From NCBI GenBank assembly GCA_017629515.1, contig JAGBXB010000012.1, positions 1 to 60,884 on the forward strand: DNA of 60,884 nucleotides, in the 5' to 3' direction. Below the pieces are notes generated by a model. That model saw nothing but the letters and a program-made list of their open reading frames with translations. It searched no databases and had not been told where the DNA came from. The stretch comes from Lentisphaeria bacterium. GTDB taxonomy: Bacteria; Verrucomicrobiota; Lentisphaeria; Victivallales; UBA1829. The position numbers and the translations under genes were made by a program. Below, one piece after another: positions 9,997 through 18,523 of this stretch; position 1 is the stretch's first letter, and each line of letters begins with the position of its first letter.

Positions 9997-12045
9997 ATGT
10001 ATAGTTTCAAAGAGTTCCTGGAGCTGTTTGCTCCTGACAGCAAGGTAAAACCTTTTTCATTTTCCATAGACGGACAAAAGGCGGATCTAAATGCTGTTAC
10101 AGCAGTAAGAGATACTCTTTCCGCAGAGCAGTACCATCTTATCTATGATGTTGTACCGGATGAAGTCCGAGTGATCCTGGAAGTGCGGCAATTCAAAGAC
10201 TTTCCGGTGATCGAATATACCCCCTATCTGGAAAATCCCGGCACGAAACCATCCGCAGTGATCTCTGATTTCCATGCACTGGATATTGAGTCGGAAGATC
10301 CCCTTACATACGGAAAACAGAAGTTGAAAGAAGTGGAACTTTTTGTAGGCGGCAGGATCTCCGTACGTTACAATCTGGGAAGCAATGCCGCACCCACGGA
10401 TTTTCTGCCGCAGAAACGGGATATATTTTCCCGGGTCGGCTGCAACAAATTGGAATTGGAGTGTCACGGGGCATGGTGTTCAACGGATTATCTGCCGTTT
10501 TTCGGTATTGATACCGATCAGATGAACGGGATCAATCTGGGGATCGGCTGGAATGGTGCCTGGCGTTTCTGCGTGGAAAAAGAGGTCGGCAAATATGCCT
10601 TGGGCGGTGGCAGAAAAAGCCGCATCCACTGCAGTATGCAACGGGCACATTTCCGGATACTGCCTGGAGAAAAACTCATGCAGCCGGGAGTCCTGCTCCA
10701 CTTCCGGGAAAACAAAAATATCCGCGACGGACAGAATGAATTCCGCCGTTTCATGCTTGCCCATAATGCCCCCCGCGACAGCAAAGGCAACTTACAGAAG
10801 CCGCCCATGTGTTTCTGTACCTGGGGCGGTCTGGCAAGCAGTAAACAGAAAGAGCGTCTTGAACTTATCAGAAAAAAACAGCTGCCCTACGAAAATTTGT
10901 GGATCGATGCCGGATGGATGGGCAAAGATGGTGAATGTCCCCATTTTCTGGAAGATTCACCGGTCAAAAGCGACTGGTACAGCAGAGTAGGCGCCTGGGA
11001 GATCAACCGTTTTGTCCATCCCGAAGGTCTGCGGCCTGTTTCCGATGCCGCCCATGAAGCAAATATGCGGACTCTGGTCTGGTTTGAAACGACCCGCATT
11101 GCACCGCATTCCGGTTCAAAGTTGCTGACCGAACACCCGGAATGGCTGCTGGGGAATGTGGAAGCGGTACGCAACGGCACAGGAAGTGATCTGCTGCTCA
11201 ATATCGGTATTCCGGAAGCACGGGACTATCTTACCGGAATCGTTGTGGATATCATGAAAAAAGAAAATATAGATGATTACCGGGAGGACTTCAATATAGA
11301 TGCATGGAATTTCTGGTGCAGAAACGATACGCCCGACCGTATCGGAGTCACAGAAATGAAGTATGTGGAAAATTTCTATAAATTCTGGGCGGATATCCGC
11401 AAACATTTCCCGGACAGTTTCATTGATAACTGTTCCGGCGGCGGCCGCCGTCTGGATTACAAAAGTGCCATGCTCTCTTTTCCCATGTGCCAGAGCGATT
11501 TTGCCTGTTATTCGGAATATGAAGAGGAGTGCATAACTCTGGAAAACATGTATTTTGATGACTGGCTTCCGCTCCACGGCACGTTGAATTGGGGCGAATC
11601 CGACCCATACCACGCTGCCTGTGCCCTTGGCGGCGGTTACGGCAGCAAGATCTGGCAATTCAATGGTCGCGAAGTTGCGGCAGATCACGATTATGATATG
11701 CACAGAAAATTACTCCAGTGGGGCAAACTGCTCCGGGATATGTATCTGATGGGAGATGTTTATCCCCTGATCGATTCACCGGAACTGGATATGACCAAAT
11801 GGAACGCGCTGCAAACGCATCTGCCGGAAAAAGATGCCGGAGCAGTACAGATTTTCCGCCGTAAACAAAGCCTTTCATCCGTACAGAAGCTGACTCTTGC
11901 GGGAATAGTGCCGGAAGCGTCCTATACGGTCAATACTTTTTCCGGAAAAAGTTTGACCATGTCCGGAAAGGAATTAATGAATTTCACTGTTGAATTGGCT
12001 CAACCCCGCTCTTTTGAAATCATTCACTATTTCCGGCAGAAGTAA
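9997..12045 (+). CDS. Alpha-galactosidase, GH36 family
   Basis: Hydrolyses terminal alpha-galactosides (raffinose family, galactomannan side chains) by a retaining mechanism. 682 residues, no signal peptide, so cytoplasmic. A beta-sandwich N-domain (to about 260) precedes the barrel. Family landmarks: DAGWMG (about 303), WFETTR, the nucleophile strand YREDFN (about 428-433, Asp as nucleophile in place of the usual KWDMN context) and the hallmark CSGGGRRLD (about 478) leading to SDF, whose Asp is the expected acid/base. It has its own promoter and terminator-flanked position, so it appears monocistronic. A cytoplasmic enzyme implies uptake of oligosaccharides; no dedicated transporter is next to it. 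Exact substrate not determinable. Confidence 0.88.
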   Translation: MYSFKEFLELFAPDSKVKPFSFSIDGQKADLNAVTAVRDTLSAEQYHLIYDVVPDEVRVILEVRQFKDFPVIEYTPYLENPGTKPSAVISDFHALDIESEDPLTYGKQKLKEVELFVGGRISVRYNLGSNAAPTDFLPQKRDIFSRVGCNKLELECHGAWCSTDYLPFFGIDTDQMNGINLGIGWNGAWRFCVEKEVGKYALGGGRKSRIHCSMQRAHFRILPGEKLMQPGVLLHFRENKNIRDGQNEFRRFMLAHNAPRDSKGNLQKPPMCFCTWGGLASSKQKERLELIRKKQLPYENLWIDAGWMGKDGECPHFLEDSPVKSDWYSRVGAWEINRFVHPEGLRPVSDAAHEANMRTLVWFETTRIAPHSGSKLLTEHPEWLLGNVEAVRNGTGSDLLLNIGIPEARDYLTGIVVDIMKKENIDDYREDFNIDAWNFWCRNDTPDRIGVTEMKYVENFYKFWADIRKHFPDSFIDNCSGGGRRLDYKSAMLSFPMCQSDFACYSEYEEECITLENMYFDDWLPLHGTLNWGESDPYHAACALGGGYGSKIWQFNGREVAADHDYDMHRKLLQWGKLLRDMYLMGDVYPLIDSPELDMTKWNALQTHLPEKDAGAVQIFRRKQSLSSVQKLTLAGIVPEASYTVNTFSGKSLTMSGKELMNFTVELAQPRSFEIIHYFRQK

Positions 12046-12065
12046 AAATGATTTGAGAAATCTGT

Positions 12066-12138
12066 ATCCATCCGGTATGCCGGTACATTGTTGCCGGATG
12101 GATGAACATACAGTCCCGATTTACCGTAAGTCGGACTG
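12066..12138 (+). other. Two consecutive stem-loops in the 3' region of the alpha-galactosidase gene
   Basis: ATCCATCCGG (12066-12075) pairs with CCGGATGGAT (12094-12103); then CAGTCC (12111-12116) pairs with GGACTG (12133-12138). No T-run follows either, so they may be 3'-end stabilisers or a rho-dependent/attenuator structure rather than an intrinsic terminator. Confidence 0.4.
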
Positions 12139-12197
12139 AAAACAGAAGAAAAAATACTGGATAACAGGAAAAAGAAGAAAAAAAAAATTCTTTTTCC

Positions 12198-12225
12198 TTG
12201 AAAAGCAGTAAAACCCTCTTATATT
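12198..12225 (+). promoter_or_regulatory. Promoter of the DUF1549/DUF1553 operon
   Basis: TTGAAA at 12198-12203, 16-nt spacer, TATATT at 12220-12225. The gene start at 12270 has GAGAGGAGG upstream. Confidence 0.6.
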
Positions 12226-12269
12226 TACCTTATAAAACTATCTGATACATTTAGAGAGAGGAGGCTTTT

Positions 12270-14141
12270 ATGTGCACACATTTTTCAGGCAAAACCTTTT
12301 TTCCCGTTGTTTTTCTTTCATCCGTCTTTCTTTTTTCTTCCCTGCTTTCCGCCGCACCCCCGTCGAAAAAGGGAGCAAAAAATCCTGTTAAGTCAAACAA
12401 TAACAAAAATACCGTTGTAAAAAAACAGGACAGGAAGAAGAAACAGGAAACAAAGAAAAAAGTGCTGATTTGCGATTTCTGTAAAAACTGTCCTACCTGC
12501 ACCCGGAAAAGAGAGGAAATCAAAGAGCGTCAGAAAGCCGAAAAAGCAAAACTTGCAGAAAAGAAAGCTTTGGAAGCGGCCAGAAAAGCAAAGGAAAAAG
12601 CGGAAGCAGAACGCCTTGCACTTCTGCCCAAAACTCCTGTTGATAAAATCCTTGCCGCAAACTGGGAAAAGAACTCTCTTTCCATGCCCAAAACGGCATC
12701 CGATGCCGTCTTTTTCCGCAGGATCATGCTCAATGTTGCCGGAAAACTCCCCTCTCCCAAAGAGGTCACAGATTTTCTGAAAGATAAAGACAAGGAAAAA
12801 AGGCAAAAACTCATCGACAGGATCCTTGATTCCGATGAATACGCCAATATGATGAGTATGCGCTTTGCCGATATGCTGCGTATCAAAAGCGAGTTTCCCA
12901 TCAATTTGTGGCCCAATGCCGTACAGGCTTATCACAGAAAAATCTATGGAGATCTGAAAAATGACCGTTCCTACAGGGAAATGGTAATGGAAATGCTGAC
13001 CTCTTCCGGAAGCAATTTCCGTTACCCCTATGCAAACTTTTTCCGTGCATCCGCCAACAGACAGCCGGAGGGACTTGCCAAAGTCACCGCCCTTACTTTT
13101 ATGGGCATCCGTACGGAAAAAATGAAAGAAGATGACCTGAAAAAATTTATGGCATTCTTTTCCCGTATCCGTTATAAAAGCACGGATGAATGGAAAGAAG
13201 AGATCGTTTATACGGATCCCCTCCCCTGTACGGTAAAAGCGCGCACACCCAATGGGGATAGTTTCACAATTTCCTCACCGGAAGAAGACCCCAGAAATGT
13301 TTTTGCCAAATGGCTTTTGCAGGAGGATAATCCCTATTTTGCCAGAGCCTTTGTCAACAGATTATGGCACTATTATTTCGGTAAAGGACTGATCCATCCC
13401 GCAGATGATATGCCCATTGTACCCATTTCAAAATTCCGGAGATTTTTCGGTAAAGAAGAGGAAAAATGCGTCAATACAGATCTTCTGGAATATCTTGCAG
13501 AAGAGTTCAGAAAATCCAATTACAGCATCAAACATGTAAGCAGACTTATTCTCAATTCCAGGGCTTATCAGGCCCCCTCCGCACCTATGAAAAAGGAAAA
13601 CTATGAAAAAGAACTCAAATATTTCGCAGTTTATCCTTTACGGAGAATGGAAGCGGAAGTCATTGTTGATATGCTGGGAAGTGCAGTATGGATGCGGGAA
13701 AGGTACATGAGTGTGATACCGGAACCCTTTACCTATATCCCCGTGGGCAGACCTTCTGTCCTTATTGATGATGGAAGCATCACAAGCGGACTTCTGGATA
13801 AATTCGGACGCCCCTCCCGGGATTCCGGAGAACTTTCAGAAAGGAAAAATATTGCAACGGACGCACAGAGACTTTATCTTATGAACTCTTCCCGTCTTTA
13901 TAATGCAACAAAAAATTATGGTACAAATGTCAGCAGATGGACAAGAAAAAATCCAACTTCGGGGATCAATGATATTTATTTGAGATTACTTTCCCGGTAT
14001 CCGGAGAAAAAGGAGATGGATAAGTTGTTGAAGCGTCTCCCACCTGTAAAAAACCGGAATTTTTACAATGTATATGTAAAGTTCTGTCAGGATCTTGCAT
14101 GGGCATTGGTCAATACAAAAGAATTTCTTTTCTATCATTGA
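12270..14141 (+). CDS. Secreted DUF1549/DUF1553 protein with a tetracysteine in place of the cytochrome domain
   Basis: 623 residues. Signal peptide at 1-29 (cut near LSAAP). A Lys/Asn-rich stretch leads to ICDFCKNCPTC, a C-x2-C-x2-C-x2-C cluster at C68, C71, C74 and C77, followed by a charged helix (81-115). DUF1549 follows (about 120-300, from FFRRIMLNVAGKLP), then DUF1553 (about 345-610, with FVNRLWHYYFGKG and LILNSRAYQ). In planctomycetes these domains usually accompany a CxxCH cytochrome domain (PSCyt1); here there is no haem motif, and the four cysteines could bind Zn or Fe-S instead. The PPC protein encoded next is the usual partner. It heads a five-gene operon. The biochemical role of the family is unsettled. 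Confidence 0.88.
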   Translation: MCTHFSGKTFFPVVFLSSVFLFSSLLSAAPPSKKGAKNPVKSNNNKNTVVKKQDRKKKQETKKKVLICDFCKNCPTCTRKREEIKERQKAEKAKLAEKKALEAARKAKEKAEAERLALLPKTPVDKILAANWEKNSLSMPKTASDAVFFRRIMLNVAGKLPSPKEVTDFLKDKDKEKRQKLIDRILDSDEYANMMSMRFADMLRIKSEFPINLWPNAVQAYHRKIYGDLKNDRSYREMVMEMLTSSGSNFRYPYANFFRASANRQPEGLAKVTALTFMGIRTEKMKEDDLKKFMAFFSRIRYKSTDEWKEEIVYTDPLPCTVKARTPNGDSFTISSPEEDPRNVFAKWLLQEDNPYFARAFVNRLWHYYFGKGLIHPADDMPIVPISKFRRFFGKEEEKCVNTDLLEYLAEEFRKSNYSIKHVSRLILNSRAYQAPSAPMKKENYEKELKYFAVYPLRRMEAEVIVDMLGSAVWMRERYMSVIPEPFTYIPVGRPSVLIDDGSITSGLLDKFGRPSRDSGELSERKNIATDAQRLYLMNSSRLYNATKNYGTNVSRWTRKNPTSGINDIYLRLLSRYPEKKEMDKLLKRLPPVKNRNFYNVYVKFCQDLAWALVNTKEFLFYH

Positions 14142-14157
14142 GAAAGGCTGGTATAAC

Positions 14158-16458
14158 ATGAAAAAAACAAACTCGATCAAAAGCATTTTTCTCATCTTTA
14201 TTGTTACAGTATTTCTGCCGGCACATTCCTTTGCGGATGCGTTTATCGGCTATTTATATCCCTCCGGAGGACAACAGGGGGAAACTATTGATATCATCGT
14301 CGGCGGAATGCAGTTGTGGGGAACACATACAGCCCTGATCACAGGAGAAGGCTGTACTGTGGAAAAAATAAGTTCCATCCCCGGGTTCAATCACCCATAC
14401 TACGTGCAGAGGAAATATATCATTGAAGCAATGAAAGCAAGGAAAGAGGGAAAACTGCTTCCTGAAAAACCCGAAGAAACCCCCGATTGGCGTCCCCATA
14501 AATATTATGACAGGATCGGGGAACTTACGGAAACAGAATTCAATATTGCCATCGCCGAATTTTATGCAGTACGCAACTCCCTGCAGGCAAGTCCCGCCAT
14601 AAGTCAGAAAATGCTTGTTACCTTGAAAATAGATAAAAATGCCAAACCCGGCAGAAGGGAATTCCGCCTTGCAACCAAAGGCTCCGGCGTAAGTAATCCC
14701 ATTCCTTTCTATGTCGGCAGTTATCCGGAAGTAAATGAAGGTGTTGCGGAGATCCCGCCGGAAAAACCCGAAATAAAAAGTTTTACCATTCCCGCCACAC
14801 TCAATGGTCAGATCATGCCTGGCGGGGAAGTGGATAAATTTCTCTTTCAGGCAAAGAAAGGGGAAAAAATCACATTCAAAGTAAGAGCCAGAGAATTTGC
14901 CCCCTTTCTGGGAGACGGAGTTCCGGGGCATTTTCAAGCCATTGCCGAAATATTTGACAGCAAAGGAAAGAGTCTCACTTTTGCCGATGATTTCCATGGA
15001 AATATCGACCCCGTCCTGACTTTCACTGTCCCGGCGGACGGGCAATATGCCTTTACGGTAAGAGATTCCATTTACCGGGGCAGAGCCGACTTTGTTTACC
15101 GCGTGGAGGCTTTTTACGGTGATACGCCCACTATTCCCCGTCTGCCATTTCCGGCCCTTCCGGAAAATGTGAAACTTTTTTCGAAAGAAGCGGCAGATAA
15201 AGAAGAAATCCTTAAAGAAAATGTGCGTATATGCGGTACTCTTGACAGGGAAAAAGCCATTCATACTTTCCGCTTCAAAGGGGAAAAAGGCAAAACAAAG
15301 GTTCTGGAAGTATTGGCAAGAAGATATGGTTCTCCACTGGATGCCGTCCTCATTCTTACAGATGAAAAGGGAAATATCCTTCATAAAAATGATGATCCCA
15401 AATATCCCCGCATCGGCATTGTTCATCATCAGGCGGATCCTTACATCCTTTTCACCCCGGAAAAGGACGGGATCTATACTGTAAAACTTTTTGCCGCCGA
15501 CGGTCACGGCGGCAGGGAATATTTTTATGCATTGCGCATAGATGAAAAACGACCGGATTTCCGCGTCGTCCTTGCTCCCTCCGCGCCCAATATCGCATGG
15601 AGCGGATCAAGACCTTTCCTTTTCCATGTTTTCCCGGTAGAAGGATTCAAAGAGGACATCGTTCTTTCCATAAAAGGAACGGATAAAATCTTTTTTGACG
15701 GTACCAATATCATCCCCGCCGGAGCGGAGAAAGTTAATATTTCCCTTGCCTGCAATTGGTACAGGAATAATTTCCCCATCTCCTTTAAGATCATTGCCAG
15801 AAGCGGCAAAATCACAAAAGAAGTCATTCCCGCAGATGAAGCGATGCAGGCTTTTGCCTACACTCATTTTATTCCTGCGGAAAATTTTGCTGTTGCCAAA
15901 AGCTGGAAATACAGCGGGGAAGGCAGATTTTTCTGGCGCGGCAAACTCCTTTCCCCGGGGAAAAATGTTCCCGTATATCCGCCTGTGACAAAAAAGAATA
16001 AGGAAAAAGTTACAGCAAAAGCGATAAAAAAGAACTCCGGCAAAAAAGGAAATAGAAGAAGTGCGGTCAAACGCCCGCCCCGTCCGGTGAAAGTACCGGT
16101 TAAATGGGTTCCCCCCGTATATGAGAAAGTGGACAAAGTTATTCTGAAAGCTGGCAGTTCTGCGGAATTGACTCTTTATGCCATTCTCTCCCCCCATGAC
16201 ATGAGTTATTCTGTTACGATGGAAAATCCCCCCAAAGGCGTAAGTATCGTCAAACAGGAAGTCATCTATACAGATAAGAATTATTCCAGTGAATTGTTGA
16301 AAATTACCCTGAAAGCTGATAAAAATGCGGCAAAAGGGGTATATAATTATCTCTTCAAAGTGAAAATGATGTTTGATGCTTCTCCTGATAAAAATGGAGA
16401 TATTGTGCGGAAAGAAACGCTTGTACCTCTTCCCGTGCTGCGTATGGAGGTAAAATAA
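14158..16458 (+). CDS. Secreted PPC-domain partner protein of the DUF1549/DUF1553 gene
   Basis: 766 residues from ATG 14158, chosen because it begins a clear signal peptide (MKKTNSIKS, hydrophobic core, cut near SFADA) after GAGAAAGG; a longer in-frame reading would overlap the previous gene. The mature N-terminus, FIGYLYPSGGQQGETIDIIVGG, opens an IPT-like beta-domain seen in planctomycete pre-peptidase proteins. It is followed by two PPC-like modules (about 225-330, with FTVPADGQYAFTVRDS, and about 375-480, with DPYILFTPEKDGIYTV). A Lys/Arg-rich low-complexity stretch sits near 620-660, before a final beta-domain. Gene pairs of this type with DUF1549/DUF1553 proteins are common in the PVC group. 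Probably periplasmic or surface; ligand unknown. Confidence 0.82.
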   Translation: MKKTNSIKSIFLIFIVTVFLPAHSFADAFIGYLYPSGGQQGETIDIIVGGMQLWGTHTALITGEGCTVEKISSIPGFNHPYYVQRKYIIEAMKARKEGKLLPEKPEETPDWRPHKYYDRIGELTETEFNIAIAEFYAVRNSLQASPAISQKMLVTLKIDKNAKPGRREFRLATKGSGVSNPIPFYVGSYPEVNEGVAEIPPEKPEIKSFTIPATLNGQIMPGGEVDKFLFQAKKGEKITFKVRAREFAPFLGDGVPGHFQAIAEIFDSKGKSLTFADDFHGNIDPVLTFTVPADGQYAFTVRDSIYRGRADFVYRVEAFYGDTPTIPRLPFPALPENVKLFSKEAADKEEILKENVRICGTLDREKAIHTFRFKGEKGKTKVLEVLARRYGSPLDAVLILTDEKGNILHKNDDPKYPRIGIVHHQADPYILFTPEKDGIYTVKLFAADGHGGREYFYALRIDEKRPDFRVVLAPSAPNIAWSGSRPFLFHVFPVEGFKEDIVLSIKGTDKIFFDGTNIIPAGAEKVNISLACNWYRNNFPISFKIIARSGKITKEVIPADEAMQAFAYTHFIPAENFAVAKSWKYSGEGRFFWRGKLLSPGKNVPVYPPVTKKNKEKVTAKAIKKNSGKKGNRRSAVKRPPRPVKVPVKWVPPVYEKVDKVILKAGSSAELTLYAILSPHDMSYSVTMENPPKGVSIVKQEVIYTDKNYSSELLKITLKADKNAAKGVYNYLFKVKMMFDASPDKNGDIVRKETLVPLPVLRMEVK

Positions 16459-16459
16459 T

Positions 16460-17569
16460 ATGATCAAAAAAAGTTTTTTTCAGTCGGAAAAAGGGTGTGA
16501 GGAAGTATTTTTTGCCGGGGAAAGTATTGCGGCGGAAGATTTCCAAAAGGAGGCAGCCTTTCTTCTGCAGGAATATGAAAAAAGCCTTTCTGCCAATGGC
16601 TGCTCGGAAGAAAGTGAATTTCTTTTACGCTTCCATTTAAGCGACATTGCCAATCAGGGGCATTTTCTGCGGGATCTTCTCAAAGGGAGAAAATCATTTA
16701 TAAGCATGGTGGGCCAGCCTCCCGCCTCCCATGCGCGCATAGCATTGGAAGCATGGCATATCAAAGGGATGAAAAAAGAAGTCCTTGCAGAAGGGGCGTA
16801 TAAAGTAAATTGGAAAGACTACTGTGCCATCCTTTTCCGTCAGGAAAAAACTCTTTGCGGCAGTTATGAGCAGATGCAGGAGGAATTCACTTCTTTGCAA
16901 AAACTTCTGCAAAAAGAAAATGCCTGTGTGGAAAAAAATACTTTGCGTACCTGGATATACTGTAAAGATGTGGATAACAACTATGCAGGACTGGTAAAGG
17001 CAAGGAATGATTTTTTTGATACGGTTGGCTTGACAAAGGAGAACCATTTTATCACAAGTACCGGGATCGCCGGGGAGTGTGAAGATCCTTCCAGAGTTGT
17101 GCAGATGGATTCTTGCAGTTTTACAGGAATGGCCGATGCCCAGATACAACACCTTTACGCATTGGAAAATCTTTCCTCCACAGCCCTTTACGGCGTGCGT
17201 TTTGAAAGAGGGACAAAAATATCTTTCGGGGACAGAAACCATTACTATATTTCCGGAACAGCCAGCATTGATAAAGAAGGCAATGTTCTCTATTTATATG
17301 ATGTGGAAAAGCAGACGGAAAGGATCATGGAAAATCTTTCTGCTCTTATGAAAGAGGGAGGCGGCTCTTTGCAGGATCTGAAACTTGCCACTGTCTATTT
17401 AAGAGATCCGGCAGATACCTTTATTGTGGAAAAAGTCATTCAAAAGCATTTTCCGGAATCCCTCCCTTATGTCATTCTGAAAGCCCCGGTCTGCCGCCCT
17501 GCGTGGCTGGTGGAAATCGAATGTATCGGAGTAAATCACGATCAGAAGAGTTTTCCGCCCCTTGCATAA
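16460..17569 (+). CDS. YjgF/Rid-superfamily protein, chorismatase-like tandem form
   Basis: 369 residues, no signal peptide. The C-terminal half carries an SGTAS[IV] strand, YLRDPAD and a closing CRPAWLVEIE segment. These are hallmarks shared by the Rid fold and by chorismate-hydrolysing enzymes (FkbO/Hyg5/XanB2), whose catalytic Glu lies in the same closing strand. The N-terminal half contains SMVGQPPAS, a block I know from about 370-residue Rid-family proteins of Bacteroidetes. The central LRTWIYCKDVDNNYAGLV also matches that group. It could be an enamine/imine deaminase-like or an aromatic-acid-forming lyase; the sequence does not decide. It starts 1 nt after the PPC gene stop, so it is translationally coupled in the operon. 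Confidence 0.72.
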   Translation: MIKKSFFQSEKGCEEVFFAGESIAAEDFQKEAAFLLQEYEKSLSANGCSEESEFLLRFHLSDIANQGHFLRDLLKGRKSFISMVGQPPASHARIALEAWHIKGMKKEVLAEGAYKVNWKDYCAILFRQEKTLCGSYEQMQEEFTSLQKLLQKENACVEKNTLRTWIYCKDVDNNYAGLVKARNDFFDTVGLTKENHFITSTGIAGECEDPSRVVQMDSCSFTGMADAQIQHLYALENLSSTALYGVRFERGTKISFGDRNHYYISGTASIDKEGNVLYLYDVEKQTERIMENLSALMKEGGGSLQDLKLATVYLRDPADTFIVEKVIQKHFPESLPYVILKAPVCRPAWLVEIECIGVNHDQKSFPPLA

Positions 17570-17572
17570 AAA

Positions 17573-18523
17573 ATGATGAAGTATTCTTTTTTTCAGAAAA
17601 TATTCTGTACGGCTCTTTTTTTGTTTCTGCATCTCTTTCTCTGTGCCTGTGCAGGGGAATTGACAAGAACAGCCTTTACGGTGCAGCTTGATCACCTTGC
17701 GGAAGAACATGAAAATATAAAACTTGTTTTTTTTACAGATCTGCATTTGCGTAAAGAAACCATAAATGACCCCATTTTTGATGAACTTGTGGAAAAAGTC
17801 AATAAGGAAAATGCCCATTTCATCCTTATCGGCGGAGATCTTGTTGACCGGACAGTCAAAGATTACATGAGTGTCTATACCGGCAGGATCGTGGAATACC
17901 TGAAACGCTTCCGCAGTCAGGCGGGGATCATTCTTGTCGGGGGGAATCATGAAAATGTTGCCGGAAAAAATCTTCTTGCTGAAGAATTGAAAAAGAATTC
18001 TTTCATTTTTCTGGATGATGAATTTTATTTCCCCCTTATCGGAAAGAAAAAACTTTGCTTTTACGGTAAAAATGATCCCATCACTCCCAAACGGCAAAAA
18101 GGGAAAAAATTCATCCCTCCCCCATGGGAATATTATCATTTGCCAACAGAAAAACTTTTGAACAGAAAAAACTTCCTGCCGGCAAAAGCCCCGCTTATCG
18201 TGTTATCCCACCGTCCGGAATTATTTGATTTTCTTCCGGAAAAGGAAAATATATTTCTTCTTTCCGGCCATTATCACGGGGGGATCATCTTTCTGCCCTT
18301 TCTTCCGGAGGGCTATTTCCTTGCCCGGCAGCAGAAAAGGAAATATCCCAAACGCCCTCCCCTGAAATATGTGTATGGGAAATATACAGAAGGAAAGAAA
18401 CTTCTTTATGTTTCTTCCGGCGTTTCCGGCGGGGATCACAGTGCATTGAGGATCAATGTACCGCGGGAATATGTGGTCATCACTCTTACAGGCAGAAGAG
18501 AGGGTGAAAAAAATGGAAAATAA
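17573..18523 (+). CDS. Calcineurin-like metallophosphoesterase, probable lipoprotein
   Basis: 316 residues. An N-terminal hydrophobic segment ends in LCAC, a plausible lipobox, so it may be lipid-anchored outside the inner membrane. The metallophosphoesterase motifs are in order: FTDLHL (D-x-H), GGDLVDR (GD), GGNHE (GNHE), LSHRPE and SGHYHGG. These bind two metal ions in the YkuE/YaeI-like group, some of which act on UDP-diacylglucosamine or other phosphoesters. It starts 3 nt after the Rid gene and overlaps the start of the dus gene by 11 nt. Physiological substrate unknown. Confidence 0.87.
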   Translation: MMKYSFFQKIFCTALFLFLHLFLCACAGELTRTAFTVQLDHLAEEHENIKLVFFTDLHLRKETINDPIFDELVEKVNKENAHFILIGGDLVDRTVKDYMSVYTGRIVEYLKRFRSQAGIILVGGNHENVAGKNLLAEELKKNSFIFLDDEFYFPLIGKKKLCFYGKNDPITPKRQKGKKFIPPPWEYYHLPTEKLLNRKNFLPAKAPLIVLSHRPELFDFLPEKENIFLLSGHYHGGIIFLPFLPEGYFLARQQKRKYPKRPPLKYVYGKYTEGKKLLYVSSGVSGGDHSALRINVPREYVVITLTGRREGEKNGK

